From Acetatifactor sp. (GTDB taxonomy: Bacteria > Bacillota > Clostridia > Lachnospirales > Lachnospiraceae): 64,000 bases of DNA. The notes below the pieces were generated by a model that saw nothing but the letters and a program-made list of their open reading frames with translations, had not been told where the DNA came from and searched no databases. The DNA lies in the NCBI GenBank assembly GCA_024693365.1, contig JAILLF010000009.1, positions 58,478-122,477 of the forward strand, in the 5' to 3' direction. Position 1 is the first letter of the stretch, and the number at the start of each line of letters is the position of its first letter. Below, one piece after another: positions 44,371-51,016 of the stretch. The position numbers were made by a program, and so were the translations under genes.

Positions 44371-44955
44371 GTGAGTATCAATATTAAACAGCTGACGGCT
44401 GAATTGAATAAGGATTATCTGGACTTTTTTGACAACCGCGCGTTTACGGATAACAATCCAAACGGTCCCTGCTACTGTACCTCACCCAACCAAGAGGAAG
44501 AAAGCATCAAACAGATGGTTAGTGAGTTTAAACTGCACGGAGTAAAAGAGACCGTTCGCAAATATGCAGTAGAAATGCTGAATCAGAATCTGATCCACGG
44601 TTATCTGGCGTACGACGGGGAGACGTCGATCGGTTGGTGTAATGCGGCTGACATGGAAAGCTACGTTGGATTCGTGCCTGACGTTGCGCGGAGGAATGCC
44701 TGCGGGAAAACCATCTCCATTGTTTGCTTTGAAATTGCGCCGGAATACCGGGGAAAGGGCATCGCGTCAGCATTTATCGACAGAGTTTGTAAGGATGCGA
44801 AAGCAAAGGGTTACGCAGCCGTTGAAGGGTATGCCATTCTATCGGATCAACGAAATGAGTTTGAATATCAGGGCCCCATTCGTTTGTGGTCAAAAGCGGG
44901 ATTCGCTGAAGTGGTTAGGGAAAATGGGCAAGTGGTCATGCGAAAAGTGTTGTAA
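44371..44955 (+). CDS. GNAT-family N-acetyltransferase
   Basis: A 194-residue protein with the acetyl-CoA-binding motif IAPEYRGKGIASAFIDRV at about 128-145 and the preceding strand ISIVCFEI. The N-terminal part has CYCTSPNQEE, as in acetyltransferases sometimes annotated as YitH or DUF-linked GNATs. The substrate is unknown. Start is GTG 44371 after a GGGATAG sequence, which is a weak ribosome binding site. Confidence 0.88.
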   Translation: MSINIKQLTAELNKDYLDFFDNRAFTDNNPNGPCYCTSPNQEEESIKQMVSEFKLHGVKETVRKYAVEMLNQNLIHGYLAYDGETSIGWCNAADMESYVGFVPDVARRNACGKTISIVCFEIAPEYRGKGIASAFIDRVCKDAKAKGYAAVEGYAILSDQRNEFEYQGPIRLWSKAGFAEVVRENGQVVMRKVL

Positions 44956-44960
44956 AAAGC

Positions 44961-45125
44961 ATCTTTAATCCGGATCAGACGGAATACTTTTTCCAGCCGG
45001 CCGCGGATGGATTGGACTATACCAGCAAGCAGTACTATCGAAAGTCGCAGACGTTTACTAACGAAGGTCACGTTTCTATGGAAACACTCTCACGTTTGGC
45101 GGATCAGGGAATCCGGCTGATTTGA
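44961..45125 (+). pseudogene. possible C-terminal gene remnant
   Basis: Fifty-four sense codons without a start lie between two GNAT genes. They translate to a protein-like sequence including FNPDQTEYFFQPAADGLDY and ending LADQGIRLI before TGA. Composition and codon choice resemble the neighbouring genes, while the other two frames look non-coding. The parent family was not recognised. It could be a chance open frame. Confidence 0.35.
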
Positions 45126-45172
45126 GGAGAAGGGTTGCAGGAAGGATGCCATGTCTCGTGGCAGTGATATAA

Positions 45173-45763
45173 ATGATAAGCAAAGTCGAAAACATATCAG
45201 ATGAGCAACTTGAAAAGATCCGCAAACTGGTTGGCGAAGCTTTTGTTACCAATGAGCTTTTTCATGATTGGGGATCAGTGGAAGAGCGAAGTGAAGACGT
45301 TATGAAGTACATGGCGCTTTACGTGGACTACGTTTATCAGGCAGACGAATTATATGCCAATGAAGACTTTACTGGTTTTATTGGATTGGAGGATTCGGGA
45401 AACGCGCATAAGATGCCGCAAGTCAGGATGCTTTTCAGAATGTTAATGAGTATTAAGTTCTCAAAGTTAAAGAGCCTTGTGGGATTTGCAAAGCAGATCG
45501 AAAGCTCGAATGAAAAGTATGCAAAGCATCGTCACCTGGACGCTTTAATGGTCTGCGTTGACAAGAATCATCAGGGACGCGGCATCGCATCGGAGCTGGT
45601 CACGTATGCAAAGAATATGTCAGATGAGCTTGGCATCCCGCTTTTGTTTGACACTGACGTGAAGAATTATGCGGAGATGTATCAGCATTTTGGATGTGAA
45701 CTATACAATACCGTTACGGCGGATAATGGAGTAACAAGATATAGTTTGTGTTATAAGAAATAA
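45173..45763 (+). CDS. GNAT-family N-acetyltransferase
   Basis: A 196-residue protein. The conserved acetyl-CoA loop is NHQGRGIASELVTYA (about 139-153), preceded by LDALMVCVDK and followed by IPLLFDTDVKNYAEMYQHFG, a typical C-terminal GNAT pattern (Y-x-x-x-G-F/C). The substrate is unknown. No good ribosome binding site lies right before the ATG; AGGAAGG is about 30 bases upstream. Confidence 0.85.
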   Translation: MISKVENISDEQLEKIRKLVGEAFVTNELFHDWGSVEERSEDVMKYMALYVDYVYQADELYANEDFTGFIGLEDSGNAHKMPQVRMLFRMLMSIKFSKLKSLVGFAKQIESSNEKYAKHRHLDALMVCVDKNHQGRGIASELVTYAKNMSDELGIPLLFDTDVKNYAEMYQHFGCELYNTVTADNGVTRYSLCYKK

Positions 45764-45791
45764 CTTTGCTTACCAGTTGGACGGAGAGATT

Positions 45792-46190
45792 ATGGATCGG
45801 AGAATCATTATTATCCTGTGTGTTTTAGCAGCTTTTGTTTTGGGCCTTTTTTTATTTTCCCGCAGCGACAAGGGAATTGAAGGGCATTGGGTTCTTGAAA
45901 AAGAAATAGAAAGCAATGGAAACGTGCTAAAAAAGGCGGAATTAAAGAGCCTGGGAGTGACTGAAGAGTACGTAATAACGGAGGAAAAGGTTCACTACGT
46001 TTGCCAGACGGAGCAAATGTCAAAACCAATCGAGATTAACTTTGAGTTGGTACGTAATGGAGACGGTACTTATCATTTTAAGAAGGGTGATTTAGCTTTT
46101 GTTTCCAATGTCGTGGTGAAGGGAAACAAACTGTCATATTATGTCGGAGAAGGAGACGGCCGTACCCAAATGATTTTTGTCAGGAAATAG
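45792..46190 (+). CDS. small membrane-anchored lipocalin-like protein
   Basis: A 132-residue protein with an N-terminal membrane helix (about 4-20) and an exported domain beginning IEGHWVLEKEI and containing GDGTYHFKKGD, a layout seen in small lipocalin-like or DUF-type stress proteins. GGAGAG before ATG 45792 supports this start. The function is unknown. It is convergent with the DUF2812 operon, 21 bases away, with no clear terminator. Confidence 0.65.
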   Translation: MDRRIIIILCVLAAFVLGLFLFSRSDKGIEGHWVLEKEIESNGNVLKKAELKSLGVTEEYVITEEKVHYVCQTEQMSKPIEINFELVRNGDGTYHFKKGDLAFVSNVVVKGNKLSYYVGEGDGRTQMIFVRK

Positions 46191-46211
46191 GGTACGGTCG
46201 TCATGGCCAAA

Positions 46212-46613
46212 CTAGTATTCAAATCGATAGCTTCCCGAATGTCCTTTCGTTTGAAGCTTTACGGTAACCGTCCCTTCAGCGGTTAGGTCAACTGTCTCAT
46301 CACCGGAGATTTCCTTGTCGTATATGACCTTGTCGCCGTTCTTCTGGGTGATCAAAACGTGCAGGGTACCTGACTTTGTCGTGATCTCGCAGTGAATCGA
46401 ATCAGAATCCTTTGAGGGCTTGAGATTATGGATCATCGTGCCGGTAATCTTGGAATAGCTTCCAGTGAATTTGTGAATTCCGTTACTTCCGGAAAAGCCG
46501 ATGCGCATCCCGGAGCGGAAGGTTAAAATGCCTAAACTTTTTAAGAGAACGACTAACGCCAAAACTCCCAGTAACGCAGGGATCATGATCTTCATATTTC
46601 TGTTCTTTTTCAT
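46212..46613 (-). CDS. membrane-anchored protein of unknown function in the PadR/DUF2812 operon
   Basis: A 133-residue protein with one membrane helix (about 8-27) and an exterior beta-rich domain (SGTLHVLITQKNGDKVIYDKEI) that resembles small adhesin-like or DUF4097-like domains. GGAGG lies before the ATG, three bases after the DUF2812 stop. It is the last gene of the operon. Confidence 0.7.
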   Translation of the reverse strand: MKKNRNMKIMIPALLGVLALVVLLKSLGILTFRSGMRIGFSGSNGIHKFTGSYSKITGTMIHNLKPSKDSDSIHCEITTKSGTLHVLITQKNGDKVIYDKEISGDETVDLTAEGTVTVKLQTKGHSGSYRFEY

Positions 46614-46616
46614 CGC

Positions 46617-47216
46617 TTATTCCTCCAATTCCTTTTCTTTTTTTATCTTCCGGGCCTTGAGCGTCATAATGATGACTGGCAGGGCGAGTATTACTGCAAG
46701 GCCTCCGCATACGGCGGTCGGGAGTACGCTTGGCCAATAGATTATTGCCAGCAGCAGTGCCATAAACACTGCAAAATACCATGGCCTGCTCATTCTGTTG
46801 TAGTAATCAATCTGGTCCTGTTTTTCCGTATGGAGACGGAAAGGCTTTCCGTCATTTTCCTTTTCCACGATCAACAGCTCTTTGTTAAAAGTCGTCTTCA
46901 AGGTGGAAAGCTTTCCGGCTTTATCCGCCCACGGACGAAACGTCAGCTTGTTTGTTGAATAAGCCAGATTCACGTTCTTGTAAAAAACCTGGTAGCCCAA
47001 GTCTTCCAAGAATGCTTTATATTTTTCCTCTTCTTCAAAGGATTTGTCGCCCACGTATTCAACCACGTAAACATATTTCCCGGGCTCGCACTCGTCGAAT
47101 ACGTACTCAATTTTCCCAGTCTTTACTAATCGGTATCCCTTTTCCGCCATGGAATTCAGCCATTTTGTTTGGCTGCCCGTAAAGCCAGCAAAAAATCTCC
47201 TCTTTACGATACTCAT
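46617..47216 (-). CDS. DUF2812 membrane protein
   Basis: A 199-residue protein. The N-terminal domain has the DUF2812 hallmark FTGSQTKWLNSMAEKGYRL and CEPGKYVYVVEYVG, followed by two membrane helices (about 148-165 and 168-187) and a basic tail. DUF2812 proteins are of unknown function and are commonly encoded next to a PadR regulator, as here. AGGAGGTG precedes the ATG. A set of 33-bp repeats separates it from the PadR gene. Confidence 0.88.
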   Translation of the reverse strand: MSIVKRRFFAGFTGSQTKWLNSMAEKGYRLVKTGKIEYVFDECEPGKYVYVVEYVGDKSFEEEEKYKAFLEDLGYQVFYKNVNLAYSTNKLTFRPWADKAGKLSTLKTTFNKELLIVEKENDGKPFRLHTEKQDQIDYYNRMSRPWYFAVFMALLLAIIYWPSVLPTAVCGGLAVILALPVIIMTLKARKIKKEKELEE

Positions 47217-47259
47217 TATTTTTCACCTCCTGTTGTTGCCTGTTCATTACCGTTGACGT

Positions 47260-47358
47260 CTGCGCGTCACTGCGTATTATTTCCGCAGGCTCTTTGCTTG
47301 TCAGTGTGTTATTTCTGCAGGATGCTTTTTGTCATTACGTGTTATTTCTGCATGATGC
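47260..47358. repeat. three degenerate 33-bp tandem repeats at the 3' end of the padR-type gene
   Basis: Units at 47326-47358, 47293-47325 and 47260-47292 share TTATTTCTGCAGGATGC-like sequence; the first two are close copies and the third is diverged. The first unit carries the last codons and the stop of the PadR gene, so the gene end has been copied into the spacer before DUF2812. Confidence 0.7.
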
Positions 47359-47659
47359 ATGCTGCTGTCTCAGTGAGATCACGGAGTCTTTGCAGTTCCT
47401 TCTCCGCAATCTGCCGACCTTTTTCAGTGATCACGTATTCTTTCTTTCTGCCGTCTGAATCCCCGTATGGTTCGATCCAACCCTTTTCTGTCAGCGTGTT
47501 GATGGCTCCGTAAAGCGATCCGGCTCCGAGCACCAGCCGCCCGTTCGTTTTTTCATCAATAAACTGCATGATGGCATATCCGTGCTTCGGCTCATACAGT
47601 GACAACAAAATGAAGAACGTAACTTCGGTAAGGGCTCCGCTTTTGACGTTATCTTTCAT
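47342..47659 (-). CDS. PadR-family transcriptional regulator
   Basis: A 105-residue winged-helix regulator (PadR subfamily s2). GALTEVTFFILLSLYEPKHGYAIMQFI is the first helix pair, GAGSLYGAINTLTEKGWI the recognition helix and RKKEYVITEKGR the wing. GAGAGG lies before ATG 47659; an upstream in-frame Met 11 codons earlier is less likely. It probably represses its own operon with DUF2812, since its promoter is covered by repeated TATTACG sequences. Confidence 0.92.
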   Translation of the reverse strand: MKDNVKSGALTEVTFFILLSLYEPKHGYAIMQFIDEKTNGRLVLGAGSLYGAINTLTEKGWIEPYGDSDGRKKEYVITEKGRQIAEKELQRLRDLTETAACIMQK

Positions 47660-47737
47660 GATTTTCCTCTCCCTGATCTGCCTCGGAAGCACTCTGCGCT
47701 TCCGAGGAAATCTTGCTTTAGTTTGCTTTTTTCCTCC

Positions 47738-47797
47738 TATTACGAATACTGTACTATCGTTAACCGTAATATAACACTAAACGTAATAAAATGTCAA
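47738..47797 (-). promoter_or_regulatory. promoter and candidate operator of the PadR operon
   Basis: On the minus strand TTGACA (47792-47797), a 17-base spacer and TTATAT (47769-47774) form a good sigma-A promoter. The heptamer TATTACG occurs on the minus strand at 47782-47788 and 47765-47771 (17 bases apart) and in inverted orientation at 47738-47744, so a regulator bound here would block the promoter. Confidence 0.6.
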
Positions 47798-47920
47798 CTA
47801 TTTTTTTGCCGGACTTTTCTGCGGATGGTTTTCTGGTAATCGAACGTGCGGATAATTGACCATGGTTTCCAATTTTGGTATACTTGTAAAGAAAAGTAAA
47901 CACGGCGAAAAGGGTGGAAT

Positions 47921-48268
47921 ATGAACGATGGATTTCACGTGAATTCGTATATGAGAATAGTGGCTTTGGGAGGGGTTATGATCCTATTTGATTATAATAA
48001 GGTCTTTGAAACTGCGAATGCCTTTGCGCATGGGATTTCAAAAGAGATAGTGGTTCAAGACGGTACGCATCAATCAATTCTGTGGAATGGTAAGGAATAT
48101 CCATGTGTTCCGCTAAAGTTCTACGCAAAAGGAAACTCATCCGTTTATGAGAGGCTTCTCAAATCAGGTTGCTGTACGAAGATGAATGGCTGTGTTGAGA
48201 ACGGAAAGCGGGTGCGAAGGGTTTTACTTTGGGTGGAGTCGGATTGTGAAAACGTTCATTTGATATAA
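47921..48268 (+). CDS. hypothetical protein
   Basis: A 115-residue protein without signal peptide. A short strand-rich core (SILWNGKEYPCVPLKFYAKG) is followed by a Cys-containing end (SGCCTKMNGCVENGK). AGGGTGG precedes the ATG. No family was recognised. The gene is divergent from the PadR operon, with 261 bases between them that hold the PadR promoter. Confidence 0.5.
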   Translation: MNDGFHVNSYMRIVALGGVMILFDYNKVFETANAFAHGISKEIVVQDGTHQSILWNGKEYPCVPLKFYAKGNSSVYERLLKSGCCTKMNGCVENGKRVRRVLLWVESDCENVHLI

Positions 48269-48319
48269 TTTACAGAGGTGAAAAAGCGAAGACGGCAAAA
48301 GTAACGCGTTGAGGCATGC

Positions 48320-48532
48320 ATGAAGAATTCCGTTGTTTTATGACTATACGGAGGTGAAGCCACAGAGGAACAGATCTTGGAAGACATGAAAGCAACTCCT
48401 CCCGGCATTGGGGCAGAGGATAAATATTTCTTTGGATTCTGTGAAGGAGATGAATTGGTTGCGGAAAAGAAGCAGGCGGACGTCATGGCGAAAAAGAGTG
48501 ACGGGAAAAGTGAGAAACAAAGGAGAAAATGA
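48320..48532 (+). pseudogene. GNAT acetyltransferase N-terminal fragment
   Basis: From ATG 48320 the frame reads MKNSVVL, is cut by TGA, and continues with LYGGEATEEQILEDMKA, then TPPGIGAEDKYFFGF and CEGDELVA. This order matches the N-terminal part of GNAT enzymes just before their central strand. After ELVA the sequence turns into a Lys/Asp-rich tail and stops at 48530, so the acetyl-CoA-binding core is missing. It is a truncated and interrupted remnant. Its end overlaps the start of the next gene. Confidence 0.6.
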
Positions 48533-50202
48533 TGGCATATTTTGTGATTGGAATTGTTCTGGATTTGGTGATTGCTTTCTTTGCTTTCGGGGCGACGTGG
48601 GCGTTCTGGGGGACGGGGGCATGGGAATTGCATGGCACCGTCGCTATGAGCTGTGCGGCGGTCTTGATGCTTGTGATCAACGTTTGCGGCATAATAAAAA
48701 CAAGACGAGGGAAAAAGGGAATTGTGGGCAGCGCCGTGGCGGTGAAGCTGGGGCTGTTTTTTGCTGCGGTTTCCGTGATTTATTTTACGTATGAGAATAG
48801 GAATTTAATGGGAGTTGACTTTTTATTCCTGACCATAAGTTTGTTATGTTTTGGAATCGGTCTTGCGATTCCGTTTATCGGTTCAGCAAAAAAACAATCT
48901 ACAAAGCAGAAAAAGTCCGCCGCGCAGCCTAAGTTCGAAAAGCCGGTTTTTACGGCTTACAAATCGAAGTGGGCATGGGACGATGCCGCTGCGGAATATT
49001 CGCTTATGACGGGGAAAAAGCCGGAAGAGTTTTCGGAAGAGGAGAATGACCGGATCTTCGATTACGCTTCGATGCCCATCATTTATTTTTTGACTTGGCT
49101 TTTGCGTAACAATCATATGAGTGAGTATTTTCTGTCGCAAACCGAAGTGGACGAAGAGGCACTTTCTTCACCGCTTACGTTTTTCTGCAATATGGATTAT
49201 GTTTTGGCTGCGGATGACATTGCAGAAGAGCTTCGGCCCTTTGTCGATTTTTATCTGAGTTACGAGGAAAAACTCTTTTATGACCTGCAAAGTAATAGCT
49301 TTTCATTCGATTATTACGAGGCCATTCGAAATGAGAAGAAGTTTTATTATTGCGTTGACTTTTCCTGGGAGGTTTATGAAAAACTCGCGGCGGTGATCGA
49401 AAAGAAATGGAAGCGGTGGAAAGCCCATTCTGAAGGAGAGGATCCAGAGGAAAGGGAAGCGGAAATAAAGGTGCATTCCACGCTTTGGAATACGGATCTT
49501 TCCGTGACGCTGACGGGGCAAGTAAGCGAAAGCTACGTCAGGAATTGTGAAGCGTGTTTAAACTCCATGAGTGAGGATGAGATTGTCAAGGCGTGCGAAC
49601 TTTTGATCAATACCTTCGGGGCGCAGGAACTTGTGGGAGAAGGCGACGTAAAGAAGGTGTTGCAATATTTTGTCCCGGACGAGATGGTCATTTTTGAAAA
49701 CGAGGGTGAGGAGGACGCAGCCTTCTGCCTTCTGGGAGAGAGCGAGGAAATGGAACCAGAGCACGGCATTGCCTTATGCATCCGAAATGGTTACGTATTG
49801 GACGAGCCTTGCTACCGCATGGATTATGACAGCCCTTGGGATGACGATGAGAGAGAAAAGTATGAACGTGCCATTTCCGACGGTGCCATAAGGAAGGTAA
49901 AGAGTGATGAGGAGGTGAAAACGCTTCTTTTGGAGGGCAAACTGGAGATCCTTGACGTGCCGGCGCAGTATCTGGATGAGGGGAATGAGAAGGACGCGAC
50001 TTATTACGTGACGCCTCACGTGAAAAAGCTTTATGACAAAGCCATGATCAGGCTTGAACTGTTGGAGATGCGTGGCATCACGGTGACGAGAAGGGTTCGC
50101 TTTGATTTCGAAAACCAAAATCCGGTGCCGCAAAGCGTCTCCGTTTATGGACAGAAGGGCGACCGCAATCCTTTTCGCGAAAAAATCATTGTATGGCGGT
50201 AA
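48532..50202 (+). CDS. large protein of unknown function with four N-terminal membrane helices
   Basis: A 556-residue protein. About four hydrophobic segments lie in the first 115 residues, then a Lys-rich linker and a cytoplasmic part of about 430 residues that is strongly acidic. Features include KSKWAWDDAAAEYSLMTGK near residue 145 and, later, PEHGIALCIRNGYVLDEPCY, which resembles the core of DUF6985-type domains. AGGAG lies six bases before ATG 48532; an ATG three bases earlier is possible. No catalytic motif is evident. Confidence 0.7.
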   Translation: MAYFVIGIVLDLVIAFFAFGATWAFWGTGAWELHGTVAMSCAAVLMLVINVCGIIKTRRGKKGIVGSAVAVKLGLFFAAVSVIYFTYENRNLMGVDFLFLTISLLCFGIGLAIPFIGSAKKQSTKQKKSAAQPKFEKPVFTAYKSKWAWDDAAAEYSLMTGKKPEEFSEEENDRIFDYASMPIIYFLTWLLRNNHMSEYFLSQTEVDEEALSSPLTFFCNMDYVLAADDIAEELRPFVDFYLSYEEKLFYDLQSNSFSFDYYEAIRNEKKFYYCVDFSWEVYEKLAAVIEKKWKRWKAHSEGEDPEEREAEIKVHSTLWNTDLSVTLTGQVSESYVRNCEACLNSMSEDEIVKACELLINTFGAQELVGEGDVKKVLQYFVPDEMVIFENEGEEDAAFCLLGESEEMEPEHGIALCIRNGYVLDEPCYRMDYDSPWDDDEREKYERAISDGAIRKVKSDEEVKTLLLEGKLEILDVPAQYLDEGNEKDATYYVTPHVKKLYDKAMIRLELLEMRGITVTRRVRFDFENQNPVPQSVSVYGQKGDRNPFREKIIVWR

Positions 50203-50441
50203 GCGCAATAACGCGTCACGGAAGCCGCCTTTAGGCGAATGCGCCAATTGAACGAGAAAGAAAATTTTACCGGGATGGATTTGCCATTATCCTTTTGATT
50301 TTTACCTTTCAGCCCGAATATTTGCCTGATGGCGGAATTTGCGCCAGATTATGAGATTTCCTGTTATCATTCCAATTGTAAGGCAAATGACGGATGCGAA
50401 AACCGCAATCTGAAAGTGAAAATCAAAAGGAGGGTTTTATT

Positions 50442-50792
50442 ATGGCAAAGTTTACGATCGACGTTCCCGCAGGTCCCATTTGGAATCAGGAGGATGCAGA
50501 GAAGAAGTGTCCCATGGTGTGCGCAGCACATTTTGGCAAGTGGAACGGTCAGTGGAACACGGTTGTTCCGAACGAGATGAGTGTTTGTGGATGCGAAATT
50601 GATACTGACAGAGAGGGCTCTTCTGAGCTGATCCTGGACGTAATTGCAGGTCCCATTTGGAATCAGGACGACGCAAAGGAGAAGTGCCCGGTGATATGCG
50701 CTTCCTATGGCGGAGAATGGACCGGAGGATGGCATACGCCTCAGGAGACTTGGGGAAAGATGAGCGTATGCGAATGTAAATTCAAGATCTGA
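50442..50792 (+). CDS. MVL-type oligomannose-binding lectin, two tandem domains
   Basis: A 116-residue protein made of two homologous repeats (about 1-57 and 61-116), the size and layout of Microcystis viridis lectin MVL (113 residues). Repeat 1 has VPAGPIWNQEDAEKKCP, KWNGQWNTVV and MSVCGCEI; repeat 2 has IAGPIWNQDDAKEKCP, EWTGGWHTP and KMSVCECKF. MVL motifs AGPLWSN-x-x-A, FTGQW-x-T and MSV align directly. MVL binds the core of high-mannose N-glycans and has antiviral activity. Here each repeat carries four Cys that MVL lacks, and there is no signal peptide. AGGAGG precedes ATG 50442 and a terminator follows, so it is a one-gene transcript. Sugar specificity is inferred. Confidence 0.9.
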   Translation: MAKFTIDVPAGPIWNQEDAEKKCPMVCAAHFGKWNGQWNTVVPNEMSVCGCEIDTDREGSSELILDVIAGPIWNQDDAKEKCPVICASYGGEWTGGWHTPQETWGKMSVCECKFKI

Positions 50793-50821
50793 TCACGTAA
50801 GGATTTATAACGTAAAGAAGT

Positions 50822-50859
50822 ACCAGGCCGTAAACAAAAAATTTGCGGCCTGGTTTTTT
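50822..50859 (+). terminator. terminator of the lectin gene
   Basis: ACCAGGCCG pairs perfectly with CGGCCTGGT, followed by six T. Confidence 0.9.
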
Positions 50860-51016
50860 GCGTAATGAAATGGCAATTGTGAAAGTGGGTGTCTTTCATT
50901 GCGGTGACGTCATAAATATGATAAAATGAGAAAAGACGGCATTGTGATTGCGCAAATGACGGTTTGACGGGAAAACTCGTCGAGACGTTAAGAGAGGCGG
51001 AGAGGGACGTTCAGAC

